A stretch of 64,000 nt of DNA, taken from assembly GCA_031181145.1 (NCBI GenBank), contig JAPSLB010000002.1, forward strand, positions 104,052-168,051, given 5' to 3'. This document shows, piece after piece, positions 26,401 through 35,084 of the stretch (its first letter is position 1; each line of letters opens with the position of its first letter). The stretch is from Microvirga sp. GTDB lineage: Bacteria; Pseudomonadota; Alphaproteobacteria; Rhizobiales; Beijerinckiaceae. The notes beneath the pieces were generated by a model. That model worked only from the letters and a program-made list of their open reading frames with translations. It was not told the origin of the DNA and did not search any database. The position numbers and the translations under genes were made by a program.

Positions 26401-28212
26401 TCAGAGCGCGTCTTCCCAACTCCGGCTCAGGCGCACGGCGGAGTTGATGAGACCCACCATGGAGTAGGTCTGGGGGAAGTTGCCCCACAACTCGCCGGTC
26501 GTGAAGTCGGCGTCTTCGGAAAATAGGCCGAAGGAATTGCGCAGGCTCAGGATGTGCTCGAACAGCTCCCTCGCCTCTTCCTTGCGCCCGATGGCGTTCA
26601 GCGCATCCACGTACCAGAAGCCGCAGATCATGAAAGCCGTATGCATGCGCCCGAAATCGTCTTCCACATCATAACGCAGGAGAAGGTCGCCGCGGCGCAG
26701 GGTCTTTCCCACTGCATCCACGGTGGCGATGAAGCGGGGATCATCCGGCTTGACGAAGTTGAGCTCGGAGAGCAGCAGCAGGGTCGCATCGAGATGCTCT
26801 CCGCCGAAGGACGAGACGAAGGTACCCTTCTCGGGATTGAAGGCTTTCTGGTCGATGATGCGATGCATTCGGTCCGCGTTCTCGCGCCAGAACGCTGCCC
26901 TGTCCTCGCGGCCCATGGCGACGGCGATCTTTGCGAGACGGTCGCAGGCCGCCCAGCACATCACGCTCGGAAACGTATGCACGGCCGCCTTCGTGCGCAG
27001 TTCCCAGGGCCCGGCATCGGGCTGATCGAACACCTCGATGGCGCGCTGCCCGAGTTTCTCCAGATGCGAGAACATGGCGCGGTTGCCGACGGTGCGGATC
27101 AGGCGCTTGTCCATGAAGGCGTGCACGGAGGCCAGGACGATGCTGCCATAGGCATCGTTCTGAATCTGAGTATAGGCCGCATTGCCCACGCGCACCGGCC
27201 CCATACCGCGGTAGCCCGCCAAGGCCGTCGCCTCGCGCTCCTCCAGATACGGTGAGCGCGTGATGCTGAACAGGGGCGGCATGTCCTTCTGGCTGGGAAT
27301 GGCATCCATGTCGTCGACAATGTTGGTGATATAGGTGAGATATTCCTCCATGGTCTTGGTGGTGCCCAGCCGGTTGAGAGCCTGAATGACGAAATAGGCG
27401 TCACGCAGCCAGCAATAGCGGTAATCCCAATTGCGCTGCGTGTGAGGCGCCTCGGGCACCGATGTGGTGAGCGCGGCCACGATGGCGCCCGTCTCCTCGA
27501 AGTTGCAGAGCTTGAGCGTGATCGCGGCGCGGATCACCGCCTCCTGCCAGTCGAACGGGATGGAGAGCGAACGTACCCAGTCGCGCCAGAAGCCGATGGT
27601 GCTGTCCAGAAACTCGCGGGCGGTCGTGTCGGCTTCGGAGCGAAGCGGCTCGTCCTCACCGAAGAAGAAGGAGATGGGCCGCTCCACCACGAAGGGGCGC
27701 TCCTCGTACACATAGGACACAGGCGCGTCCGTGGTGAGCCGCAAGGACGAATGCGGCCCCACGAACCGCAGGTGATTGCTGCCGCGGGTCGTGCCGGGAG
27801 CGTAGCTGCCCCATTCGAAATGCGGCCGCAGCCGCACACGGATGCGCGGGCGCCCCTTGAGAGGCGTGACGCGGCGGATCAACAACGGCGGACGGAAGGT
27901 GCGGTCGAAATGCTTGAAGCGGGGCGCGAAATCCGTGACCTCGATAATGTTGCCGAAGGAATCCGTCATGCGCGAGACGAGGACCGCCGTGTTCGGAAGG
28001 TAGCTCTGCTCGCAGCTGACCATGCCGACCATGTCGATGGCGAAAACGCCTTTCTGCTCCGCATCCGTCCGCCCTTCGGGACAGTCGAGCAACGCCGAGA
28101 AGACGGGGTCACCATCAAACCGGGGAAAGCAGCTCCAGACGATTTGCGCCCGGCGATCCACCAGGGCCGAAATCATGCAATTGCCGATGACGGCGAGGTC
28201 CAGCGAACTCAT
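26401..28212 (-). CDS. Glycoside hydrolase family 15 protein (glucoamylase- or trehalase-like)
   Basis: A 603-residue protein with the bacterial GH15 layout: an N-terminal beta-sandwich (AVIGNCMISALVDRRAQIVW, CFPRFDGDPVFSALLD) and an (alpha/alpha)6 barrel with HTQRNWDYRYCWLRDAYFVI near 290 and, at the end, ELWGNFPQTYSMVGLINSAV. No signal peptide, so cytoplasmic. GH15 members hydrolyse alpha-glucans or trehalose; placement directly after otsA-otsB favours a trehalase-type activity, but this is inferred. The ATG at 28212 follows otsB by 4 nt; an ATG at 28224 overlapping otsB is also possible. Confidence 0.88.
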   Translation of the reverse strand: MSSLDLAVIGNCMISALVDRRAQIVWSCFPRFDGDPVFSALLDCPEGRTDAEQKGVFAIDMVGMVSCEQSYLPNTAVLVSRMTDSFGNIIEVTDFAPRFKHFDRTFRPPLLIRRVTPLKGRPRIRVRLRPHFEWGSYAPGTTRGSNHLRFVGPHSSLRLTTDAPVSYVYEERPFVVERPISFFFGEDEPLRSEADTTAREFLDSTIGFWRDWVRSLSIPFDWQEAVIRAAITLKLCNFEETGAIVAALTTSVPEAPHTQRNWDYRYCWLRDAYFVIQALNRLGTTKTMEEYLTYITNIVDDMDAIPSQKDMPPLFSITRSPYLEEREATALAGYRGMGPVRVGNAAYTQIQNDAYGSIVLASVHAFMDKRLIRTVGNRAMFSHLEKLGQRAIEVFDQPDAGPWELRTKAAVHTFPSVMCWAACDRLAKIAVAMGREDRAAFWRENADRMHRIIDQKAFNPEKGTFVSSFGGEHLDATLLLLSELNFVKPDDPRFIATVDAVGKTLRRGDLLLRYDVEDDFGRMHTAFMICGFWYVDALNAIGRKEEARELFEHILSLRNSFGLFSEDADFTTGELWGNFPQTYSMVGLINSAVRLSRSWEDAL

Positions 28213-28216
28213 CTGA

Positions 28217-28987
28217 TCAATCATCCACGTTGAAAGGAAGGGAACCGTCCGATGCCCATCTGGACAGGTCATGTCGCAGATCGGCCGGCGCTCCCAAGCG
28301 AACCTTGGCGATTGTCTCGCCCGCACCGATGCGGACGGACAATCCGCCCAGGGCGTTCACCGTCCTGAACCCGTTCTCGTCAGTCAAGTCGTCCCCGACG
28401 AAGATCGGGCGGCGCCCCTTGTAGGGCGCCGAGTGCATGAACCGCTCGATGACCTTTCCTTTGCCGGCGGCGGAAGGAAGGATTTCCACCACCGCCTTGC
28501 CATGCTGCAGGCGGTACTCGCTGCCGAGCGCCTCCACGGCGGCATGGGCCGTTGCCAGGGCGAATTCCTTTTCCTGAGGAGCAAGGCGCCAGTGAAGGGC
28601 GACAGAACAGCCCTTGTCCTCGACCAGAACGCCAGCCTTCTCGGCAACCACCTCCTGTAGGCGCCCGACCATCCGGCGCAGTTCAGGGAGTTCTTCCGGA
28701 TCACAGAGGTGAAGGCTGCCGGCGATGCGCTGCTCAAGGCCGTGCAACCCCGCCATATCGAACCGGTGTGGCTGAAAGTGACGATCGAGAAACGCCACGG
28801 GCCGTCCGCTGACGATGGCGAGCGCGCCGCCGAGCCTCTCCTGGAGGCGCAGGAGAATTTCGGGCAGCGCCGGATCCACCATGACGGCGTCGGGACGCTC
28901 CACGATATCCACCAGCGTTCCATCGAAATCGAGGAAAAGCGCGTAAGCCTCTTCCATGTCAGAAAGCTGAACGGAATGATCATGCAT
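28217..28987 (-). CDS. otsB: Trehalose-6-phosphate phosphatase
   Basis: A 256-residue HAD-superfamily phosphatase. Motif I is FLDFDGTLVDI near residue 18 (nucleophile and acid aspartates), then AIVSGRPVAFLD near 58, AGLHGLEQR near 78, and motif IV GDDLTDENGF near 207. It dephosphorylates trehalose-6-phosphate to trehalose. The start overlaps the end of otsA by 8 nt and the stop lies 4 nt before the GH15 start, so all three are probably coupled. The length is normal for OtsB. Confidence 0.95.
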   Translation of the reverse strand: MHDHSVQLSDMEEAYALFLDFDGTLVDIVERPDAVMVDPALPEILLRLQERLGGALAIVSGRPVAFLDRHFQPHRFDMAGLHGLEQRIAGSLHLCDPEELPELRRMVGRLQEVVAEKAGVLVEDKGCSVALHWRLAPQEKEFALATAHAAVEALGSEYRLQHGKAVVEILPSAAGKGKVIERFMHSAPYKGRRPIFVGDDLTDENGFRTVNALGGLSVRIGAGETIAKVRLGAPADLRHDLSRWASDGSLPFNVDD

Positions 28988-31214
28988 TGGCGGTGGTCCG
29001 GTTTCTGCCCGCAGTGATCAAGCGTCGAATTCTCTGCCGCTTGCGCAGGCGGGAGGCTGCGAGCAGCATCTGCCCCGCCCAGCGATAGACATTACGCTCT
29101 TTCACCTGATCGCGCATCAGGCGCATCCGCTCGCGCTGTTCGGCCGGAGGCATCGTGAGCGCGCGATTGATGGCCTGGCCCATGGCATGAGCGTTGTAGG
29201 GATTCACGATCAGCGCCTCCGACAGCTCGCGCGAAGCACCAGCGAAGGCCGAAAGGATCAGAACGCCTTCCTCGTCGTCCCGCGCGGCCACGAATTCCTT
29301 GGCCACGAGATTCATGCCGTCGTGCAGGCTCGAGACGATGCAGAGGTCGGCCGCCCTGAACAGCTCGAAAACCTCGTCGGGCTCGTGATGCCGAATGAGG
29401 AGCTTGATGGGCTCGTACCCCTCGCCGCCATGACGCTCGTTGATCTCGCGCGCCAGAGCTTCGGCCTCCTCCTGCAGCTGCCGGTAATTCGCGAGCTTGC
29501 TGCGGGTCGGAGCCGCCACTTGAACGAAGGAGAAGTTGCCGTGCCATTCGGGATTCTCGCTCAGCAGCACGTCGATCGCCTGCATCCGGTCGAGAATGCC
29601 CTTCGTGTAGTCGAACCGCTCGATGCCGACACCGATTCGCATGTCCGAGGGCAGCCCGAGCCGCTCGCGCACGGCGCGCCGGCATTCCTCGACGGGCTTC
29701 TGGCCTTCCAGGGCCGTCGGCGGCCACTCGATGGAAATGGGATAGGGGCGGATCTGCGTTTCCTCACCGCCGAACGTGACCGAATCCGTTTCCCGGTTGA
29801 TGCGGCTTTCCACGTACGAATCCACCGCGTCCAGGAAGTTGTTGCAATGGGCCTGGGTGTGGAAGCCGAGAATCGACGATCCGAGCAACCCGTCGATGAT
29901 CTCCTCCCGCCAGGGGCAGATGCCGAAGGTTTCCGCGTTCGGCCAGGGAATGTGCCAGAACGTGACGATGGTCGCCTGGGGAAGCCTGTTGCGGATCATG
30001 CGGGGCAGGAGCGCGAAATGATAATCCTGCACCAGAATGATCGGGTCCTCGCGCTTGGCCTCGGTGACGATGGCGTCCGCGAACTTCTCGTTGACGGAGC
30101 GGTAGTACTGCCAGTCTTGCTCGCGGAAGATCGGCCGCACGAATGCGATGTGACAGAGTGGCCAGAGGCCCTCGTTGGCGGCGCCGTAGTAATAGCCGTC
30201 CTGCTCCTCGTCCGTCAGCCAGACGCGGCGTAGCGTATAGGACGGATTGGCCGGCGGCACGGGCACGCGATCGTTCGCATCCACCGTGTCACGGTCCGCC
30301 GTTCCGCTGCCATGCGCCACCCAGGTGCCGCCGCAGGCGCGCACCACCGGCTCCAGGGCGGAGACGAGCCCGCTCGCGGGAATCTGCAGGGAGATGCCTC
30401 CATTCTCCGCCCGGTTGTGGATGTAGGGCTCCCGGTTCGAGACCACGATCACCTCCGATCCGGACAGCTCGTTGGACAGGGCCGCCCTTAAGGTGTCCGG
30501 GCTCCAGTCCGTATGCGCCGCATCGATGGTGCGGCGCGAGGCTTCCAATTCCTGGAGAACGTCCCGGATTTCCTGGCCGAGAGGAATGATGTTTTCCTCC
30601 TCCGGCGGACCCGCGGCGCCCGCGCGGGCGCTCTCCAGAGCCTGCCGAATGGACGCCAGCCATCGACGCATGATGAAAGCGGCGATCAAGGCCGCGAGAG
30701 CGGACGCCCCGAAGGCGACGCCGGCGAGAGCCAGGAAGAGGTAATTGCGGGCCTCCCCTCCCCGGAGCTCAGCATAGCTCAGGTCGTGGAGCACCACGAG
30801 ATGACCCTCCCGCCCGGACGCAGCCAGGGGGAACGCGCTCACCAGGATATCGCGCCCATCGCTGCTGATCGTGGAAAAACTCACGGCCTCCCCCCTGGCT
30901 GCCTGCTCGCAGGAGAATGACGGCGGCATGTTCCTCGTCGGCGCGCGCAGGCTCGCCCCGTCGCAATAGCCGATGGCGAGAACCCGCTCGTCGGAGGCGA
31001 TTCGCTCGAAGAAATTCGTAAGCCTTCCCGCATCGCCGCTCGCCAGAAGACCGGCGACCTGATCCCTGGCGGAGTTGAAGACCAGATGGGACCGCAATTC
31101 CACATCCCGCCGCGCCCATTGCTCAACGAAGGATGTGGCGAACGGGAGAACGGCCAGGATGACGATGGCCGCGACAAGCAACGCAATACCGCCGAAGCGA
31201 AAGATGATCCTCAA
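28980..31214 (-). CDS. otsA: Membrane-anchored trehalose-6-phosphate synthase with N-terminal sensor-like module
   Basis: A 744-residue protein; ordinary OtsA has about 470. Residues 8-29 and 158-182 are hydrophobic helices bracketing a roughly 128-residue segment that should be periplasmic. A HAMP- or coiled-coil-like linker follows (about 183-250). From about 254 the GT20 domain begins (EVIVVSNREPYIHN) and continues with VQDYHFALLPRMIRNRLP, FWHIPWPNAETF, GIERFDYTKGILDR and SSLHDGMNLVAKEFVAA, the donor- and acceptor-site motifs of OtsA. It makes trehalose-6-phosphate from UDP-glucose and glucose-6-phosphate. It is first in the operon with otsB, GH15 and glk. Confidence 0.93.
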   Translation of the reverse strand: MRIIFRFGGIALLVAAIVILAVLPFATSFVEQWARRDVELRSHLVFNSARDQVAGLLASGDAGRLTNFFERIASDERVLAIGYCDGASLRAPTRNMPPSFSCEQAARGEAVSFSTISSDGRDILVSAFPLAASGREGHLVVLHDLSYAELRGGEARNYLFLALAGVAFGASALAALIAAFIMRRWLASIRQALESARAGAAGPPEEENIIPLGQEIRDVLQELEASRRTIDAAHTDWSPDTLRAALSNELSGSEVIVVSNREPYIHNRAENGGISLQIPASGLVSALEPVVRACGGTWVAHGSGTADRDTVDANDRVPVPPANPSYTLRRVWLTDEEQDGYYYGAANEGLWPLCHIAFVRPIFREQDWQYYRSVNEKFADAIVTEAKREDPIILVQDYHFALLPRMIRNRLPQATIVTFWHIPWPNAETFGICPWREEIIDGLLGSSILGFHTQAHCNNFLDAVDSYVESRINRETDSVTFGGEETQIRPYPISIEWPPTALEGQKPVEECRRAVRERLGLPSDMRIGVGIERFDYTKGILDRMQAIDVLLSENPEWHGNFSFVQVAAPTRSKLANYRQLQEEAEALAREINERHGGEGYEPIKLLIRHHEPDEVFELFRAADLCIVSSLHDGMNLVAKEFVAARDDEEGVLILSAFAGASRELSEALIVNPYNAHAMGQAINRALTMPPAEQRERMRLMRDQVKERNVYRWAGQMLLAASRLRKRQRIRRLITAGRNRTTANA

Positions 31215-31384
31215 ACCTCTGCTTCCTCAGGATGTTCGAGACAATTCGGAGGGCTGAAGCCTTCAACAACCGAAAAGCTCGGTGTTCTGCTTCTGTCCGG
31301 GCGCTGCCCTGGCGGCCCGCCCGTCCCTGTTATGGGCTTTTTTCCGGAACTTTCCAGGTTTGACCTCCGACCGAGCGATCTAGG

Positions 31385-31423
31385 CAATAAAAAACCGCAC
31401 ACGGCTTGCAAAGCTGTGTGCGG
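31385..31423 (-). terminator. Rho-independent terminator of the type I secretion operon
   Basis: CCGCACACGGCTT (31395-31407) and AAGCTGTGTGCGG (31411-31423) form a 13-bp stem with one G-T pair and a 3-nt loop. On the minus strand it is followed by TTTTTTATTG. It lies 27 nt after the stop of the adaptor gene and before otsA. Confidence 0.9.
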
Positions 31424-31449
31424 TCCAAAAAGCCAGACTCTGTAAGAGG

Positions 31450-32772
31450 TTAGTGCTCGCGGAAGGCGCGGGCGATCTGATCCTTCATGGGCTTGAAGAA
31501 GTACTCGAACGGGGTTCGCTCGTTGACCTCGATGAAGACCTCGGCCTGCATGCCCGCGATGAGATGCAACCCCTCAAGGCGCTTGATCTCTTCCTGCGGC
31601 AGCTCCACGCGGATCGTATAGAAGGTCATGCCAGACTGCTGGTCGCGGGACACGTCCGCGGAGATCCGGCTGACCTTGCCGTGCAGGTCGGGCATCATGC
31701 GCGCATTCGAAGCGTGCACCTTCACGAAAGCCTTCTGCCCCAGCCTCACCTGGTCGATGTCGTTGGGCAGGACCTTGGCTTCGAGTTCGAGCTTGTCGTT
31801 CGTGGGAACGATGAGCATCACCGGCTCGGCCGGAGAGATGACGCCGCCGATGGTGTGGACGTTCAGCTGATGCACATAGCCGTCGCTAGGCGCACGGATG
31901 TCGATGCGTTTCAGCTGGTCCTCGGCCGCTACGCGCCGCTCCGTGTACTCGGCGATCTTGCTCTGGATCTCGCGCAGCTCCTGCATCGCCTCCGCGCGCA
32001 TCTGCTCGTCGATCTGGATGATCTGGAACGAGGTTTCCGCGATGCGGCTTTCCGCCTGGGCCACGGCGGCGATGAGTTGGCCACGCTGGCCTTCGATGCT
32101 GGCGGCATCGCGTTCGAGCGCGTTCAGGCGCGGGAGCTGCACGAGGTTCTTCTCGTAGAGATCGCGCACGCCCTTGAGCTCTTCCTTGATCAGCGCGGCC
32201 TCACGGGCTTTCGCCTCCTGCTGCGCCTTCAGACCGACGATCTCGTCCTCCGACTGGGAGATGCGCTTCCTAAGCTGATCCTTCTGGGCATCCCTCGCGG
32301 CGCGGCGCGCCAGGAAGAGCGTGCGCTCCGAGGACATGATCCTCTCAACGGCAGGATCGGGAAGGCGATCTGCGAATTCGGCCGGCATCTTGATCTCATC
32401 GGCGCCGTCACGCTCGGCCTCCAGGCGTGCCTGACGTCCAATGTACTCATCGAGCTGTTTGGAAACCACCTGCAGGTTGGCGCGCGTCAGGGTCTCGTCC
32501 AGGCGAACCAGGAGATCTCCCGCCTTGACGCGGTCGCCGTCCTTCACCTTCAACTCCCCGACGATACCGCCGGTGGAATGCTGGATCTTCTTGACGCTGC
32601 TGTCGACCACGAACTGGCCGCCGGCCACGACGGCGCCCGACAGGGTCGAGGTTGCCGCCCAGAGACCGATCGTGCCGGCGAACAGGGCGATCATCGCCAT
32701 GCCCGCGACACTCGACTGACGCAGAATCTTCTCGTGCATCGAAGGCTTCTGGGGCTTCTGTATGACAATCAT
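31450..32772 (-). CDS. Type I secretion periplasmic adaptor (HlyD / PrtE family)
   Basis: A 440-residue membrane-fusion protein. A single N-terminal transmembrane helix (about 22-42), a lipoyl-like half (HSTGGIVGELKVKDGDRVKAGDLLVRLDE), a long alpha-helical hairpin with coiled-coil character (about 95-270) and the second half DIRAPSDGYVHQLNVHTIGGVISPAEP followed by a beta-barrel. This matches the 420-450-residue PrtE/HlyD adaptors that link the ABC exporter to TolC. Its ATG follows the stop of the ABC gene with no gap. No outer-membrane TolC gene is present in the window. Confidence 0.93.
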   Translation of the reverse strand: MIVIQKPQKPSMHEKILRQSSVAGMAMIALFAGTIGLWAATSTLSGAVVAGGQFVVDSSVKKIQHSTGGIVGELKVKDGDRVKAGDLLVRLDETLTRANLQVVSKQLDEYIGRQARLEAERDGADEIKMPAEFADRLPDPAVERIMSSERTLFLARRAARDAQKDQLRKRISQSEDEIVGLKAQQEAKAREAALIKEELKGVRDLYEKNLVQLPRLNALERDAASIEGQRGQLIAAVAQAESRIAETSFQIIQIDEQMRAEAMQELREIQSKIAEYTERRVAAEDQLKRIDIRAPSDGYVHQLNVHTIGGVISPAEPVMLIVPTNDKLELEAKVLPNDIDQVRLGQKAFVKVHASNARMMPDLHGKVSRISADVSRDQQSGMTFYTIRVELPQEEIKRLEGLHLIAGMQAEVFIEVNERTPFEYFFKPMKDQIARAFREH

Positions 32773-34548
32773 TTAACCAACCTCCCGCAGGCTGACGGCC
32801 TGCGTCTGCGCCGGCTGCATCCGTGCCGTGGGGGCCTGTGCCGGAGCCGTATTGCGTTTCATTACGCCCTGCAGGACCTCGTCCCGCGGGCCGATGGCCC
32901 TGATCCGCCCCTCTTCCATGATGGCGACCTGATCGACCTGCCCGAGGGCAGCTGGGCGGTGGGTGATGACGATGACGACGCCGCCGCGCTGCCGGACAGA
33001 CAGAATCGCCTGGTTCAGGGCTTCGTCCCCTGCACCGTCGAGACTGGCGTTCGGCTCGTCGAGCACCACCAGGAAAGGATCGCCGTAGAGCGCCCGGGCC
33101 AGGGCGACACGCTGGCGCTGGCCGCCCGACAGGGAGGCTCCGCTTTCGCCGATGCGCGTATCGTAGCCGTCCGGGAGCCCAAGGATCAGCTCATGGGCGC
33201 CCGCCGTCTTCGCCGCGGCGATGATGTCCTCCGGCTTCGGGTTCGGATGGAAGCGCGAGATGTTCTCGGCCACCGTGCCTTCGAAGAGCTCCACGTCCTG
33301 CGGCAGGTACCCGATATGACGCCCGAGGCTGTCGGGCTCCCACTGGTCGAGGGCGGCGCCGTCGAGCCGGATCTCGCCGCGCAAGGTCGGCCACACGCCG
33401 ACGAGGGCGCGGGCCAGTGTCGACTTGCCTGATGCACTCGGGCCGATCAAGCCCAGCCCCTGGCCAGCCTGGAGGCGCAGGGTAGCGGCCTGCACGATCG
33501 GGAGCTGCGCACCCGGAGCCGAAACGTAGACCTCCTCCACGGACATGACCTGCTTCGGGGCCGGCAGCGGCATACGCTGGCCCTGCGCCGGAACGAGGCT
33601 CATGATGTGCTGGAGGCGGCGATAGGCTTGCCGGGAAGCGGTGAAGCCCTTCCAGTGCGCCACGGCGATCTCGATGGGCGCAAGGGCACGCGACATCAGG
33701 ATCGAGCCGGCGATCATCAGGCCGCCGGACATCTGCCCCTCGATCACCAGGAGGGCGCCGAGACCCAGGATGCCCGATTGAAGAACCATGCGGAACACCT
33801 TGGCGAAGGCGCCGATGCCCGCCGAGGATTCGCTGACCGCGAGGCCGTCGTTCACGTGGCGAACATGCACCTGGTCATAGCGCTTACCAAGATGGCCCAG
33901 CATGCCAAGCGCGCGGATCGCCTCCGCATTGCGGCGGCTGGTTTCCGCCATGGCGTGGCGTTCGGCGCCGCTCTTCGTCACCTCGTAGGACGGCTCTTTG
34001 CTCTTGGCGTCCGTGTAGATGGTCAGGATGATGATGCACACACCGCCGATCACGGAGGTAATGCCGATCCAGGGATGGATCATGAAGCAGCCGATGAGGA
34101 AGATCGGCATGAAGGGCATGTCGAAGAGAGCCGTTGGCCCGAGACCCGACAGGAAGCCGCGGATCGTGTCCACGTCCCTGATCGGCTGCATGCTCTCGGA
34201 TGCCCTGGCGCCTTTCAGAGGCATGGTGGCGACCAGATCGAACACGCGAGGCGCGAGGATCTCATCGAAGCGGGCGCCGATGCGGGCCAGCATCTTGCCG
34301 CGCAGCATGTCGAGACCGCCCGAGAGAGCATAGGCCGCCAATGCGATCAGCGAGAGGCCGATGAGGGTTGGGATGCTCCGGCTCGACAGCACGCGGTCAT
34401 AGACCTGGAGCATGTAGATCGATCCGGTCAGGGCCAGGATGTTCACGACCGCCGAGAAAATGGCGACGTTCGTAAAGGACGGGAAGCACGACTTCAGGGC
34501 GTCCTGAACTTCTGTACTCTCTTCCCGATTTTTCGATGCTTGCTTCAT
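32773..34548 (-). CDS. Type I secretion ABC exporter (PrtD family permease/ATPase)
   Basis: A 591-residue fused exporter: six transmembrane helices in the first 310 residues, then an ABC ATPase with Walker A IGPSASGKSTLARALVG near 375, Q-loop LPQDVELFEGTVAENIS, signature ASLSGGQRQRVALARAL near 480 and Walker B FLVVLDEPNASLD. There is no N-terminal C39-like domain, as in the PrtD/RsaD type that exports RTX or S-layer-like proteins. The ATG at 34548 has a GGAAAG site; a frame extension upstream is rejected. No RTX-type substrate gene lies within 64 kb. Confidence 0.93.
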   Translation of the reverse strand: MKQASKNREESTEVQDALKSCFPSFTNVAIFSAVVNILALTGSIYMLQVYDRVLSSRSIPTLIGLSLIALAAYALSGGLDMLRGKMLARIGARFDEILAPRVFDLVATMPLKGARASESMQPIRDVDTIRGFLSGLGPTALFDMPFMPIFLIGCFMIHPWIGITSVIGGVCIIILTIYTDAKSKEPSYEVTKSGAERHAMAETSRRNAEAIRALGMLGHLGKRYDQVHVRHVNDGLAVSESSAGIGAFAKVFRMVLQSGILGLGALLVIEGQMSGGLMIAGSILMSRALAPIEIAVAHWKGFTASRQAYRRLQHIMSLVPAQGQRMPLPAPKQVMSVEEVYVSAPGAQLPIVQAATLRLQAGQGLGLIGPSASGKSTLARALVGVWPTLRGEIRLDGAALDQWEPDSLGRHIGYLPQDVELFEGTVAENISRFHPNPKPEDIIAAAKTAGAHELILGLPDGYDTRIGESGASLSGGQRQRVALARALYGDPFLVVLDEPNASLDGAGDEALNQAILSVRQRGGVVIVITHRPAALGQVDQVAIMEEGRIRAIGPRDEVLQGVMKRNTAPAQAPTARMQPAQTQAVSLREVG

Positions 34549-35084
34549 TATCTTCTTTCCATCGATGGCCCGGCTCCCCGGCACACCGTCCAGTTCTGCA
34601 CCATCATGTAAAGTTATATCCTAGCACGATATCCGCTGTCTGGCGACGGCTTCGATCTCGGCTCGGACCATACGAATATTTTAACGGGCCCGGGCCGATT
34701 TTCCCGGCGCTCGCCTTGCTCTTAAGGATATTGAGATGCCCCAAGATCGGCGCTTTCCGTTACGCCATTTACTGTGTAACCATATTACATGTCAAAATGT
34801 CAACTTGAAATTTTATCGTCAAACGCAGGTCGGCTTTTCCCCCTCTCAATTTCAAGAGGAAGGGTATGGATCTTCCGATCCAGGATAATTCTTTGATGAA
34901 ATTATTATGGTTAACCGCATGTGACCCAGAAATGAGGTCACATTATGGAAGCATCGCCAGCCCCTTCTTCTACCTGCCGCGCTGTCCCGAAGCGGCGAGC
35001 CGGGTGCGACCAGGATCCATAACGACATGGCATCAGACGGGCGGGCGCATCGCCGGAGCCCTCATCGGAACTGCGCGTCGAGCC
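34549..35084. other. Gene-free, AT-rich 536-bp intergenic region
   Basis: Clearly richer in A/T than the surrounding sequence, especially 34620-34930, with no convincing reading frame. It separates the divergently placed cyd unit (which ends at 35085 on the minus strand) from the T1SS operon start. Two TTGACA-like boxes lie at 34790-34803. The composition could reflect a strongly regulated promoter or acquired DNA. Confidence 0.6.
34766..34795 (-). promoter_or_regulatory. Candidate sigma-70-type promoter for the type I secretion operon
   Basis: On the minus strand TTGACA (34795-34790) is followed after 18 nt by TAAATG (34771-34766). A second TTGACA lies 8 nt upstream (34803-34798). It would leave a leader of about 210 nt before the exporter start at 34548. 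Weak -10 match, so low confidence. Confidence 0.3.

Noticed and set aside
31453..33432. Plus-strand open frame of about 660 codons opposite the secretion genes
   Set aside because: It is the reverse of the HlyD-type and PrtD-type genes, produced by high GC. It has no ribosome-binding site or recognisable domain.
34536..34808. Possible 90-codon protein in the AT-rich region
   Set aside because: It starts inside the exporter gene, has no ribosome-binding site and reads through the putative promoter; better explained as non-coding.
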